A stretch of DNA of 64,000 nucleotides, from NCBI GenBank assembly GCA_945787445.1, contig CALZHT010000031.1:1-64000 (forward strand), given 5' to 3'. This DNA is from an uncultured Desulfobulbaceae bacterium. GTDB lineage: Bacteria > Desulfobacterota > Desulfobulbia > Desulfobulbales > CALZHT01. The notes beneath the pieces are model-generated. The model ran no database searches and was not told where the DNA came from. It saw only the letters and a list, made by a program, of their open reading frames with translations. The translations under genes were made by a program, and so were the position numbers. Of the stretch, positions 19,344 to 28,558 are shown piece by piece; within the stretch, counting starts at the first letter, position 1; each line of letters begins with the position of its first letter.

Positions 19344-20117
19344 ATGCTTCTCGACTGGTTTACCGTGGCGGCCCAGACCGTAAATTTTCTAGTGCTTGTC
19401 TACCTCCTGAAGCGCTTTCTCTATGGCCCGATAATCAAGGCCATAGATGAACGAGAAAAGAGGATACACTCCCGTCTTGCGCAGGCAGATACCAAAATGA
19501 AGGAAGCAGAGCAAAAGGCGAGTGCCCTCGATGCGGAGCGGGCGGCTTTTGATGACCAGCAACAGGAGATGTTTGCCAAGGCCAAAAAAAACGCAGAAAA
19601 ACTGGAGAACGAGCTTGTTGTTCAGGCCAAAGCGGGAGCTGCTGCAGCCAAAACCAAGTGGCTGCAAGCACTTGATCAGGAGAAAGTGCGCTTTCTTCGG
19701 GAAATAAGGCAAAGGGCGGGCGCCGGCGTTGTCAAGGTGGTTGAACGAATATTGCAGGATATGGCCGGCGAAGAACTGGAAGAGATGATTCTGGACCGTT
19801 TCCTGGACCGCGTACGCACCATGCCCCCTGATGAAAAAAAGAAGCTGGAAGATATTATTGCCAGGGGGGAGGATCTGGTGGTCAGATTTTCAATAGAGGC
19901 CCCGCAATATCTGGCCAAAAGGATCTCCAGTTTTTTCCAAACCGAGTTTTCCGTTTCCAAGAATTTCGTTTTTGAAAAAACAGAAGACCTTGTTGCCGGG
20001 ATAGAACTGATTTCCCAGGATCACAAGGTTTCTTTCTCAATTGCCGATTACCTGGAGCAATTATACAAGGAGCTTGACCTGGTCGTTGCCCAGAAAGAGT
20101 TGACCCATGCAGGATGA
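19344..20117 (+). CDS. atpF: N-type ATPase b subunit (b-delta type, 257 residues)
   Basis: One N-terminal membrane helix (about residues 5-25) is followed by a long charged coiled coil and a C-terminal domain. At 257 residues it is about 90 longer than a normal b subunit. N-ATPase operons lack a separate delta gene, and the C-terminal part here presumably does the job of delta in the stator. It overlaps atpA by 11 bases. Confidence 0.9.
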   Translation: MLLDWFTVAAQTVNFLVLVYLLKRFLYGPIIKAIDEREKRIHSRLAQADTKMKEAEQKASALDAERAAFDDQQQEMFAKAKKNAEKLENELVVQAKAGAAAAKTKWLQALDQEKVRFLREIRQRAGAGVVKVVERILQDMAGEELEEMILDRFLDRVRTMPPDEKKKLEDIIARGEDLVVRFSIEAPQYLAKRISSFFQTEFSVSKNFVFEKTEDLVAGIELISQDHKVSFSIADYLEQLYKELDLVVAQKELTHAG

Positions 20118-21630
20118 TATACAGGATGTAAAAAAGGCCCTGGAAAGCTCCTTTGATTCGGTGGAGGAGGCCCTGGATCATGTCAGTCCAGCCATCCAGA
20201 GCCGGGAAATCGGCACAATCGGATTTGTCGGCAAAGGCATAGCACAGGTTCATGGTCTGCCTGAGGTGAAAAGCGAAGAACTGCTGGAATTCCCCGAGGG
20301 CTTGCTGGGTATGGCATTCAACCTGGATAAGGATGAAATCGGCGTTATCCTGCTGGGCGATTATGAACACCTGAAAGCAGGCTCTGAAGTGAAACGGACG
20401 GGCCAGGTGGTTGACATCCCGGTTGGTGATGAACTAATCGGCCGGGTCATTGATCCCACCGGGAAGCCCCTTGATGGCCTGGGCCTTACCATGATAGAAC
20501 AACGGCTGCCGGCCGAGAGGGAAGCGCCGCCCATCATGCATCGGGCCCCGGTTTCAGCTCCTCTGCAGACCGGCATCAAGGTGATAGACGCCCTGATTCC
20601 CATAGGCAGAGGGCAAAGGGAGCTAATTCTGGGCGACAGGCAAACGGGAAAAACCGCTGTTGCCCTTGATACCATCATAAATCAGAAAAATGGGGATGTC
20701 CTCTGTATCTATTGCGCCATTGGCCAGCGAAGTTCAAGTATTGCCAAGTTTATTGCCGACTTGAAACATCATGGCGCCATGGAATATTCCATAATAGTGG
20801 TTGCCGAAGGAGATGATCCTCCCGGTCTCCAGTTTATTGCGCCCTATGCGGCAACCAGTATTGCCGAATATTTCATGGCAATGGGACGGGACGTCCTCAT
20901 TGTCTACGATGACCTGACTCACCATGCCCAGGCCTACCGCGAACTGAGTTTGCTTTTGCGGCGCCCGCCGGGCCGCGAGGCCTTTCCTGGGGATATTTTT
21001 TATATCCATTCAAGGCTGCTGGAACGATCAACCCATTTGCGGGAAGAGTTCGGCGGCGGTTCGTTGACAGCGCTGCCCATCATTGAAACCGAGGCCCAGA
21101 ATATTTCCGCCTATATACCGACCAACCTCATCTCCATCACCGACGGCCAGATTTATCTGTCGCCCGATCTTTTCCAAAAAGGCGTCCTGCCTGCCGTGGA
21201 TGTGGGAAAATCCGTGTCCCGGGTGGGCGGCAAGGCGCAGCTCCCCGCGTTCCGCGCCGTTTCCGGGCATCTGCGCCTGACCTATTCTCAGTTTGAAGAG
21301 CTGGAGGCTTTTTCCCGATTCGGCACCAGGCTGGACGAGGAGACGCGCCAGACCCTGGAACATGGCTATCGGGTGCGGGAAATTCTCAAGCAGCCGCAAT
21401 ACGCTCCAGTGGTTGTGACTGAGCAGCTTGCCGTACTTATTGCCGTGGCAAAGGGTGTGCTTGATGCAACACCCCTTGAAAAAATTGCCGGGGCTGAAAA
21501 GGGTATAGCAGCCGCCCTCCAGCAAAACCTTCCGGAAATATGGCAAAAATTGGCGAAGGGCCAGAGGTTGACCGATGATGACCAGGAGAAAATAGTGAAA
21601 ACTGCCGGAAAGGCTGTGCACGACCTTTGA
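20107..21630 (+). CDS. atpA: N-type ATPase alpha subunit
   Basis: The 507-residue alpha subunit has Walker A GDRQTGKT near residue 176, the Q-loop equivalent, AIGQRSSS, and [21 protein letters not shown]. It is the non-catalytic nucleotide-binding subunit of the head. The gene begins inside the end of atpF. Confidence 0.96.
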   Translation: MQDDIQDVKKALESSFDSVEEALDHVSPAIQSREIGTIGFVGKGIAQVHGLPEVKSEELLEFPEGLLGMAFNLDKDEIGVILLGDYEHLKAGSEVKRTGQVVDIPVGDELIGRVIDPTGKPLDGLGLTMIEQRLPAEREAPPIMHRAPVSAPLQTGIKVIDALIPIGRGQRELILGDRQTGKTAVALDTIINQKNGDVLCIYCAIGQRSSSIAKFIADLKHHGAMEYSIIVVAEGDDPPGLQFIAPYAATSIAEYFMAMGRDVLIVYDDLTHHAQAYRELSLLLRRPPGREAFPGDIFYIHSRLLERSTHLREEFGGGSLTALPIIETEAQNISAYIPTNLISITDGQIYLSPDLFQKGVLPAVDVGKSVSRVGGKAQLPAFRAVSGHLRLTYSQFEELEAFSRFGTRLDEETRQTLEHGYRVREILKQPQYAPVVVTEQLAVLIAVAKGVLDATPLEKIAGAEKGIAAALQQNLPEIWQKLAKGQRLTDDDQEKIVKTAGKAVHDL

Positions 21631-21636
21631 TTTGTT

Positions 21637-22521
21637 ATGCAAACCCAGGAAGTCCTGAAAAAGAAGATTCGCAGCGCAACAGAGATGTTTTCCGTGGTGA
21701 AAACCATGAAAACCATGGCTGCGGTCAATATCCGCCAGTATGAACTGGCTGTGGCGTCTCTGGGCGATTTTTTCAAGACCCTGGAAATGGGTCTGCAGGC
21801 CGTATTAAAATACCGCTGGAAAAGCAGGCCGCTGCAAAGGGATGGCCGCAAGCAGGCAACCGGCTTGATAGTATTTGGCTCTGATCAGGGGATGTGCGGG
21901 CAATTCAACGAGCTGGCAATTGGTTTGGCCTCATTAACCGCGGCAGAACAAAAAGATCATGGCCGGGACGTGTTTTTCTGGACAATCGGGGATAGAGTAG
22001 CTGTGCAGATTGAACAGGGACTGGACCGGAAATTTGAGCTGCCGGGCTCGGTAAAAGGCATAACCGCAATTGTCCAGGATATGGTTCTTGCGCTCGATGA
22101 CTGGATGAAAGAGAAACATTTAGGGAAGATCTACTGTGTTTATAACAAGCCCATTTCCGCTTCATTGTATCGAGCCCACGTCATGCAGCTGCTCCCCCTG
22201 GATGCCCAGTGGTTTCAGCAGTATGGGGAAAAATCATGGCCTTCAAGGGCCATCCCCTTATATACCTTGCCCTGGCAGGACTTGTTCAGAGCACTATTCG
22301 GCCAGTATCTTTTTGTCGCCCTGTTCAGGGCGTTTGCCGAATCGCTGGCCAGTGAGAATATAAGCAGGCTTGCCTCCATGCAGGCGGCGGAAAAAAATAT
22401 TGAGGAGCTTATCGAGAGGCTGAACGCCGAGTTTAATCAGCAGCGCCAGAACGCCATCACCGAAGAACTCCTCGATATTATTTCCGGGTTCGAGGCATTG
22501 ACTGTGTCAGCAGAGAAATAA
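21637..22521 (+). CDS. atpG: N-type ATPase gamma subunit
   Basis: The 294-residue product has the two shaft helices of gamma: an N-terminal one with KKKIRSATEMFSVVKTMKTM and a C-terminal one with NIEELIERLNAEFNQQRQ followed by ITEELLDIISG. The middle domain contains GSDQGMCGQFNE. It is the last gene of the operon; a hairpin follows at 22875. Confidence 0.92.
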   Translation: MQTQEVLKKKIRSATEMFSVVKTMKTMAAVNIRQYELAVASLGDFFKTLEMGLQAVLKYRWKSRPLQRDGRKQATGLIVFGSDQGMCGQFNELAIGLASLTAAEQKDHGRDVFFWTIGDRVAVQIEQGLDRKFELPGSVKGITAIVQDMVLALDDWMKEKHLGKIYCVYNKPISASLYRAHVMQLLPLDAQWFQQYGEKSWPSRAIPLYTLPWQDLFRALFGQYLFVALFRAFAESLASENISRLASMQAAEKNIEELIERLNAEFNQQRQNAITEELLDIISGFEALTVSAEK

Positions 22522-22938
22522 AATAATTCAGGTCCTCTGTGTAACTGCAATACCAGATTATTTTAACCACAGTCAGAGAACAGCTGGATCAGGATAGATG
22601 GCGGTTATCTAACCCGAATTATTCATGACTCTGGACTATTTTTTTTATTTTGTTGAAATTTAGTCGAAATTGAATATTTTCTCAGTGCTTAGCAACACGC
22701 AGAGTGTTTTTGGCTCGTTCTGTAACTGCATTTGACAAGAGTCACCCTGAGGGGGCAGCGATTTGGCGGAATCTGCTTCGTCATCGGGCGGTTCGCGTAG
22801 CCAACTACAGCGAATCACCCTCTTCCTCACATTTTCAGCCAACTCACCACCTGAATAATCCACGCTAATACAATAAGACAGCCCCATTCAATAGTGGATA
22901 ATAAATGGGGCTGTCTTCGATAACTAGCTGTCTTTATA
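22522..22938. other. Gap between atpG and the Spy-like gene
   Basis: No gene is supported in this 417-base gap. It holds only the hairpin at 22875-22917; short ORFs here have no recognisable features. Confidence 0.4.
22875..22917 (-). terminator. Perfect 14-bp hairpin between convergent genes
   Basis: AAGACAGCCCCATT at 22875-22888 is complementary to 22904-22917, with a 15-base loop. It lies between the ends of the convergent atpG and Spy-like genes and could terminate either; only a weak T stretch follows on the minus strand. Confidence 0.55.
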
Positions 22939-23385
22939 TTATCTTCTGCTGTGCCGGTATTTCTTTCCTTTTTCTTTGTTAATGAAATTGGCCAGCTTTT
23001 CCCTTTGGTCAACTGACAATGAACTATGAAACAGGGCTAGTTCGGTGATGAGTTCATTGGCAGTATTTTCCAACTCCTGCATATATTCAGAAGTTTCCTT
23101 TCGCAGATACTCTTCATCCAGTTCTTCATTTTTGAGCTGTTCCACGAAGATTGTCCTCAACGCATGCGGTTTATCAAGCTCCTTTCTTTTTTCTTCAAAG
23201 CTGGCCAAAATTCCGCTGAGTTGATTTTCCTGATCGGAATCCAGGGCAAGCTCTTTAACGATATGGCCGGTTACCCTGTTAATATCAGTGTGTCTGCCAT
23301 CACCATGATGACGGCATGCTGTGAAGGAAAGAAGAATTAATGATAACGTACAAATAATAAGTGTTTTCATAAGATGGTTGTTCAT
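22939..23385 (-). CDS. Spy/CpxP-like periplasmic lipoprotein
   Basis: The 148-residue product begins with a lipoprotein signal ending LLSFTAC, then a mostly helical, charged domain typical of the Spy/CpxP/ZraP group, which act as periplasmic chaperones or metal-stress sensors. The LTxxQ motif of Spy is not clear, so assignment is by shape and setting. GGAGGT precedes the ATG at 23385. It is the last gene of a three-gene unit with a small membrane protein and MarR. Confidence 0.68.
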   Translation of the reverse strand: MNNHLMKTLIICTLSLILLSFTACRHHGDGRHTDINRVTGHIVKELALDSDQENQLSGILASFEEKRKELDKPHALRTIFVEQLKNEELDEEYLRKETSEYMQELENTANELITELALFHSSLSVDQREKLANFINKEKGKKYRHSRR

Positions 23386-23413
23386 GATCGTACCTCCGTT
23401 TTCTTTAAATTCG

Positions 23414-23674
23414 TCATTCAGCATTCATCGGCAGGTCATTTCCATTCCTTTTCGCTATATGGCGATTGGCTGAAAAAACCAGGGCAACTCCTGCAGCTAT
23501 TGTCACTGCCGGCCATAAAATGCCTGCGCTGCCTGCAGCAACAGGAATCCAGCCGATTTTTTTCGCAAACCAGAAAAAGCCAACTGCCACTAAAGCCAAA
23601 CCTGTGAGTTTATGTCCCTTTCGATTTGCTTTGCTGTGCATCCATTGCTGATTGCGTATGCTTCTGATTGTCAT
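23414..23674 (-). CDS. Small two-helix membrane protein, function unknown
   Basis: The 86-residue product has two hydrophobic segments (about residues 24-41 and 45-66) and basic ends. No family is recognised. GGAGGTG lies upstream of the ATG. It lies between the MarR and Spy-like genes, and a MarR-type palindrome sits just upstream of it, so the three genes probably share control. Confidence 0.65.
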   Translation of the reverse strand: MTIRSIRNQQWMHSKANRKGHKLTGLALVAVGFFWFAKKIGWIPVAAGSAGILWPAVTIAAGVALVFSANRHIAKRNGNDLPMNAE

Positions 23675-23691
23675 AATTACACCTCCATTTT

Positions 23692-23708
23692 GTTTAGTTG
23701 CTAAACTA
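23692..23708. promoter_or_regulatory. Putative MarR operator, copy 1
   Basis: GTTTAG-TTG-CTAAAC is a perfect palindrome extended by TA. It matches the motif at 24220-24236 at 14 of 17 positions in opposite orientation. It lies between the MarR stop and the start of the small membrane protein gene. Confidence 0.5.
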
Positions 23709-23723
23709 TTGAGCCAAAAAAAT

Positions 23724-24212
23724 TTAATGCTTTTCTTTGGTGTGTTCTTGCATCTTTACTTTGCTGTCATCTAAAAATGAATCCATCCACTTGAACATTT
23801 CTACTAAAAAGTAGACCTTATCATCAGAATATTTCCTGAGTTCCTCATAAAGCGGGATGATTGATTCCTGGTTGATCTTCTTGTGTTTTTCATAAACAGT
23901 TTTGCCAATTTCAGAAAGCTCCAGAAAAACTTCCTTTTCATTTTCCAGACCCTTATACCGTTTAACAAGCCCTTTATCCTCAAGTTTTTTAACCGTCTGT
24001 GAAATAGCTCCTTTGGTAACTCCCAAAAATTGAGCAAGCTCCGTGATGTTCTTCTCTGGGTGGTCGCCAATCTGATCTATCATATGCCTCTCTGAGTGAT
24101 AGAGGTCTTTGCCAACTCCATAGTCCACCGGAATTTTTTCCAGTGCATGATACTTATTGGCGAGCCGTATAAAAAGCTCGACAATCTCTTCACAAATCTT
24201 TTTTCTATCCAT
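23724..24212 (-). CDS. MarR-family transcriptional regulator
   Basis: The 162-residue protein shows the MarR winged helix: an N-terminal dimerisation helix, a recognition region NITELAQFLGVTKGAISQTVKKLEDKGL near residues 54-82, and the wing KRYKGLENEKEV. It probably represses itself and the two downstream genes, since the same palindrome lies ahead of both. The ligand is unknown. Confidence 0.88.
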   Translation of the reverse strand: MDRKKICEEIVELFIRLANKYHALEKIPVDYGVGKDLYHSERHMIDQIGDHPEKNITELAQFLGVTKGAISQTVKKLEDKGLVKRYKGLENEKEVFLELSEIGKTVYEKHKKINQESIIPLYEELRKYSDDKVYFLVEMFKWMDSFLDDSKVKMQEHTKEKH

Positions 24213-24219
24213 GCCTATA

Positions 24220-24236
24220 TAGTATAGAAACTAAAC
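24220..24236. promoter_or_regulatory. Putative MarR operator, copy 2 (autoregulation)
   Basis: The minus-strand reading GTTTAGTTTCTATACTA resembles the palindrome at 23692-23708 and sits 8-24 bases upstream of the marR start, where it would cover the promoter. Confidence 0.5.
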
Positions 24237-24338
24237 AAAATGTCAAGGGCTCATTTCATTTTTTTTCTCAAAGAAACTTTTTCATTTAAAAAGTTATGAA
24301 ATGATTAAAGAAATTTTAAAAAAACTTTAAAAAAGGAA

Positions 24339-24400
24339 GGTTGGAACCAAAATTAAAAAAACGGCCCCAAAAAGAAAAAATGGCGCGTGGTTTGGAACCG
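24339..24400. repeat. Left inverted-repeat cluster of the accessory block
   Basis: GGTTGGAACC at 24339-24348 and ATGGCGCGTGGTTTGGAACC at 24380-24399 lie on the left. The complement of the second matches the sequence at 30308-30329 except at a few bases. With the right cluster it brackets about 6 kb of mobile and unusual genes. Confidence 0.6.
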
Positions 24401-24476
24401 TTAATCTGTTTCGATTAAAATTGTAAACCTTTATCCTAAAATTTTCTCCTGACAACTCAACTAATAGCAGGATGTT

Positions 24477-24537
24477 ACAGTTGAATGCTTAAGCTAAGAC
24501 GCGCAGACCGTAGCATCGACCTAGTGCATTGTTATGT
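24477..24537 (-). other. Possible degenerate attC-like recombination site
   Basis: On the minus strand, ACATAAC and AATGC begin this stretch and GCATT with a poor match to GTTATGT end it, about 50 bases apart, just downstream of the gene at 24555-24968. This is the order of an integron cassette end. One of the two outer boxes is badly degenerate, so this is weak. Confidence 0.25.
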
Positions 24538-24554
24538 GTTATTTTCCCAATATT

Positions 24555-24968
24555 TCAAAAGCCCCCATTAAGTTGTTTCCAGCTAGGAATTACGACAAAT
24601 ATATAAATGGCAGGCAAAATAAATGGGAGCCACCATAGTTCTTCACTCTTTATGGCCCATGGTGGAGCAATAACGAAACTCACAATCAATCCTATACCTA
24701 CAATAGCGCCGAATAAATATACTCCCCATCGTTTCATCTTCCATAAAGCATATAATGAAACAAGAGTTAATACATTTGCTAAAACGCCATAAATCGCTGC
24801 AGGTACTGTGAGTGCTGCAACTGCGGTTGAAACCATTTCCTGTCCTTCATTACCCTCAAATTGATAAACTCCTATTGCTACCATCAGGGACATAATTGAT
24901 CCGAATAAAGCAAATCCAAAAAAGATAAATAAGATGATACAAAAAATTGAAATAGATTTAGGCCTCAT
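24555..24968 (-). CDS. Four-helix membrane protein, function unknown
   Basis: The 137-residue product has four likely helices (about residues 7-30, 48-72, 79-100 and 113-128). I recognise no family. It lies 22 bases downstream of the unknown gene at 24991-25569, in the same direction, inside the accessory block. Confidence 0.6.
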   Translation of the reverse strand: MRPKSISIFCIILFIFFGFALFGSIMSLMVAIGVYQFEGNEGQEMVSTAVAALTVPAAIYGVLANVLTLVSLYALWKMKRWGVYLFGAIVGIGLIVSFVIAPPWAIKSEELWWLPFILPAIYIFVVIPSWKQLNGGF

Positions 24969-24990
24969 GACTTTCCATTACACACATACG

Positions 24991-25569
24991 TTAACTGTTA
25001 TTAATTTGTTTTATTAGTTTTTCGTGTGGAATATCTACAGCATACCAGCAAGAGGGCTCAACTTTTTCAGGTAATGAATTCCATGCGATAACATAGTGTA
25101 GTGATAAAGGTTTATTTTGAGGAATATCCTTAAGACAAATATTGATAGTATTATTGTCCATCGTAACTGGATAATCCTCAGCTAATGACGGTTTGATTTT
25201 TAGTCTTGATACCAAACACTCTTCATCCTCAGTACCAATAATCACCAAAGTTTTGTTGTGTTCCCACTCCCATGCATCTAAGCACTCACCGGAACAACCG
25301 TACCCTTTTTCTTTGAGATTTATCCAGGTGCAAGAGAAATTAATGCTGCTGATATTTGTGGTAAGTACGCATTGAAATACCACAGCGATACATTTCTCCA
25401 CACTCATACCTTTCGGTAAGTCTGGAACAACTTCATTTGAGTTTATTTGAACTCTGTCATGATCTAATTCGGGAGAATCAACATCGAATGACAATGTACC
25501 AATAGGAGTATCTACTTGTAAATGGTCGTGATAAATTGAGCCAAAAATGGTCGTTAAGAATTGAGCCAC
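24991..25569 (-). CDS. Unknown protein, probably 5'-truncated by an IS21 element
   Basis: The 192-residue ORF is soluble and acidic with several Cys and Trp residues; I recognise no domain. Its GTG start falls in a sequence with two copies of TTGAGCCA (25536-25543 and 25561-25568), which resembles the repeated ends of an IS21 element. So the first dozen or so residues probably come from the IS, and the real N-terminus is lost. The body is probably a genuine protein. Confidence 0.5.
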   Translation of the reverse strand: MAQFLTTIFGSIYHDHLQVDTPIGTLSFDVDSPELDHDRVQINSNEVVPDLPKGMSVEKCIAVVFQCVLTTNISSINFSCTWINLKEKGYGCSGECLDAWEWEHNKTLVIIGTEDEECLVSRLKIKPSLAEDYPVTMDNNTINICLKDIPQNKPLSLHYVIAWNSLPEKVEPSCWYAVDIPHEKLIKQINNS

Positions 25570-26647
25570 TTTTGAGGAAAAATGACTTTAATCCTTTAGT
25601 GTTTTCCGAGAAGGAAGAAAGCAGTTATTCTTTAAATTTTTATTCTCAGAAAATGAAAGGGAGAAAAGTGGTTTGAAAAAAAGGAGACCGTTTTGGACAT
25701 TCTATTACTGCACAGGAGGGGGTTGTCCCAGAGGCAGATAGCTCGGAAGCTGGGAGTCAGCCGGAATACCGTTAAGAAATATATAGAGAAGCCGGAGTTG
25801 CCGGAAGCGGGGCGCAAGTTGGTCCAGCGGAAAAGCCTGCTGGACCCTTACCATGACAATATAATTTCATGGCTGGATGAAGACAGCGACTACAGCGCTA
25901 CCTGGATTTATGACCGCCTTTGTAATTTCGGTTTTCCAGGAAGTTACGAGATTGTAAAGCGGAGAGTTCGGGACCTGAAAGAGGAACGTCAGCGGATCGC
26001 CTATATGCGTTTTGAGACGGAGCCTGGTTATCAGGCCCAGGTTGACTTTGGTGAATTTCAGGTTGAAAATGCCGACGGCACGATTAAGAGACTGTATTTA
26101 TTTTCAATGATCCTGGGATATTCCAGGAAGAATTACGGGGTCTTTGTTGAGCGCTGCGACCTGCCCACCTTCCTGGATTGCCACATCAATGCCTTTGAAT
26201 ATTTTGGCGGAGTTCCCGAGCAAATACTGTACGACCGGATGAAGAATGTCTACATTGGCAAGCTTGTGGGCAAGAGCAGATTTAATGATACTCTGACTGG
26301 TTTTGCCTTGCATTATGGTTTTAAGCCTGAGGTCGCTCCGGCCTATGCGGCGTGGGTTAAAGGAAAGGTGGAAAGGCCTTACCGGTTCATTCGGGAAGGA
26401 TTTTGGCGGAGTTATGGTTATATCTGTCTTGAGACGGCCAATCGTGATCTTTCAGCATGGCTCAAGAAAAAGGATGAACGAGTGCATGGTACGACCCATG
26501 AAGTTGTCTCTCTTCGTTTTGACCGGGAACGTCCGCACCTGAACCCTTTGCCAAGGCAGCCTTTTGACACCTCCTACCGTGTATACAGGAAGGTTTACAA
26601 GGACTGTACAGTGCGCTTTGATGGTAACAACTATGGAACGGAAAGCA
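25536..26647 (+). mobile_element. IS21-family remnant, left end with istA, no istB
   Basis: Two copies of TTGAGCCA 25 bases apart mark a probable left end, followed by istA. No istB ATPase gene follows, and the right side is cut by the Y1-transposase element. Confidence 0.6.
25693..26647 (+). pseudogene. istA: IstA transposase of IS21 family, 3' truncated
   Basis: The product has the HTH of IstA (LSQRQIARKLGVSRNTVKKYI near residues 11-31) and the rve integrase core with DDE residues seen in QVDFGEF, ILYDRMKN and KGKVERPYRF. Family similarity ends near DGNNYG, where residues expected to continue are replaced by sequence of the next element; the frame runs on to 26778. TTG at 25693 has AGGAG upstream. 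Without its C-terminus and istB it is probably inactive. Confidence 0.75.
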
Positions 26648-27723
26648 GGGACGTTGTTGTTCAATGTGCAAAAAGCATTGACATTTGCTGCTGTTCTTGC
26701 ATAAATGAGCATTATGCCACGCCGTCCAAGGTTAGATATACCAGGAGCCTTACATCACATCATGGTGAGAGGAAATGACAGGGCCGATATTTTCCCTGAT
26801 GACGAGGATAAGCGTAAATTTTTACAAAAACTTGAAGAGCTCATTGTTGATTCCGGAAGTCAAGTTTTTGCGTGGACATTGATGTCGAATCATGCACACA
26901 TCTTGTTCAAGAGCGGGAAAAAAGGGATTTCGACAGTGATGAGGCGGCTCCTTACCTGGTATGCGATTTACTTCAACCGCCGGCATAATAGAACCGGACA
27001 TTTGTTTGAAAACCGGTATAAATCGATTCTATGCGAGGAAGATCAATACTTGCTGGAACTTGTGCGCTATATTCATCTTAATCCTGTCCGCGCCGGTATT
27101 ATTCGGACCCTGGATGAGCTTGATCAATATTCATGGGGTGGACATAGCGTGCTTGTCGGCTCGATCGAGATGGATTGGATGGATACCCGATATGTATTGG
27201 CTCATTTTGACAACACCCTCTCCGCTGCCCGAAAGAAATACCGTTTCTTTATCGCTGACGGCCTACACTTGGGCCACCGGCCGGAGTTGACCGGAGGAGG
27301 CTTGGTTCGAAGCAAAGGAGGTTGGTCTCAAGTGATGGCCTTACGCCGGAGAGGAGAGCAGGAGAGTTCAGATGAGAGAATTTTGGGTCATAGTGAGTTT
27401 GTAGAAAGTATTCTGAGGGAGGCGGAAGAAAGAGAAATTCGACAATTGAGAATAAAGCGAGCCGGGAAGGCAATAACTGATATTATAGAAGAAGAATGTT
27501 TACACCGATCAATAAGCCCAAAAGAGCTGCAATCTGGTAGCCGACGCCGCAATGTGAGCGAAGCACGAGCCGTAATAGCCTTCCGGAGTATAGAGGAACA
27601 AGGCATTACAACAGCTGAGATTGCCCGATCTCTGGGAGTGGCGACTTCTACAATCAGTCGAGCGATTGCCAGAGGAGAAAAGCTAAAGAATGGATAGTTT
27701 CGCACCTTGAACAACAACGTCCC
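26648..27723 (+). mobile_element. Y1-transposase (RAYT-type) element with 17-bp inverted ends
   Basis: GGGACGTTGTTGTTCAA at 26648-26664 and its exact complement at 27707-27723 bound a 1,076-bp unit that contains one transposase gene. On both sides a truncated gene runs into the repeat: istA at the left and a tyrosine recombinase at the right. This is the youngest insertion in the block. Confidence 0.65.
26714..27697 (+). CDS. REP-associated tyrosine transposase (TnpA-REP/RAYT, IS200-like)
   Basis: The 327-residue protein belongs to the Y1 transposase group. It has an MPRRPRLDIPGALHH opening, VRGNDR, the HUH metal motif as NHAHIL, and the helix with the catalytic Tyr in TWYAIYFNRRHNRTGHLFE. 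The C-terminal part (about 240-327) looks like a DnaA-type or HTH domain (ITTAEIARSLGVATSTISRA). RAYTs use a 5'-phosphotyrosine link and mobilise short palindromes. ATG at 26705 is also in frame. The ORF looks intact. Confidence 0.85.
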   Translation: MPRRPRLDIPGALHHIMVRGNDRADIFPDDEDKRKFLQKLEELIVDSGSQVFAWTLMSNHAHILFKSGKKGISTVMRRLLTWYAIYFNRRHNRTGHLFENRYKSILCEEDQYLLELVRYIHLNPVRAGIIRTLDELDQYSWGGHSVLVGSIEMDWMDTRYVLAHFDNTLSAARKKYRFFIADGLHLGHRPELTGGGLVRSKGGWSQVMALRRRGEQESSDERILGHSEFVESILREAEEREIRQLRIKRAGKAITDIIEEECLHRSISPKELQSGSRRRNVSEARAVIAFRSIEEQGITTAEIARSLGVATSTISRAIARGEKLKNG

Positions 27724-28558
27724 CAACTTCTTCTTTCTGAGGGTCTCGAATCTCCATCCACCTTTGCAGGGCAGCTCCGGCATCATCGCTGAAATAGACA
27801 ACCCTGCCGCGGAAGTTCTTTTCCCCGATGTAAATCATGACCTTGCGTTCTTCGAGATTGATATCCCTGCTTTTTAAGTCGAGCAACTCCCCGATCCGCA
27901 TCCCTGTCCTGAGCAGCAGCAGGATTATTGCGCGGGTGCGAATATCATCAACAACCGCAAGCAGTCTTTTTATGTCTCCTGCGTCAATAGCCCTGGGCAA
28001 GGTGTCTGGTACCTTTATCCTTACTTTTTTCAAAAGAATCTCGGGCTGCACAATACGCTTTTCAACCAGGTAACTCATAAAGATGTATACATTCCCCAGC
28101 GTGTTCTTGATCGATGTTGCCATCAAATCACGATCCTGCTCGTGTTCAACAAAGGCTTCAATATCCTTGCGGGTTATTCCAGAAAGAGACTTCTTGCCGT
28201 TCTTCTTTATAAACTTAAGGAAATAGAAAATACTTGAACAACTATGGGTAACTGTATAATGCCTGAGGTTCCGACGGTATTTCCCCTGCAGATAATCTAA
28301 GGCATGCTCTTTGCCCGGCAGATCATGGTCCAAAAATCTTTTCCTAAAACGGTCAAGACCTCTACGACTTTGGATACGGTTGCGTTCATCCCTGCTTAAT
28401 GAATGGGCTCGGGATGGTTCATGAGTAGGAGCGAATTGCTCGGCAGAACTATTTGTGAAAGCAAATCTTTCACTGTCTGGTGATAAATTCAATAAAAGAT
28501 TTGAATGATATCCTTCGATAGGATATGTTGCCTGATAGGAATAGGTAAAATTGACCAT
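27683..28558 (-). pseudogene. XerC/D-type tyrosine recombinase, C-terminally truncated
   Basis: The ORF has a core-binding domain and the start of the catalytic domain, with the first catalytic Arg in LLRTGMRIGELLDLKSRDI. The rest, holding the HxxR, His/Trp and the Tyr nucleophile, is missing: the frame ends in the end of the RAYT element. It starts at 28558 with AGGAGG upstream. It was probably the integrase of the accessory block. Confidence 0.8.

Larger units (their letters stand above)
24213..24554. other. A/T-rich gap at the left edge of the accessory block
   Basis: No gene is supported. It holds the operator at 24220, the left inverted-repeat cluster at 24339-24400 and a possible attC-like site at 24477-24537. 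Confidence 0.5.
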
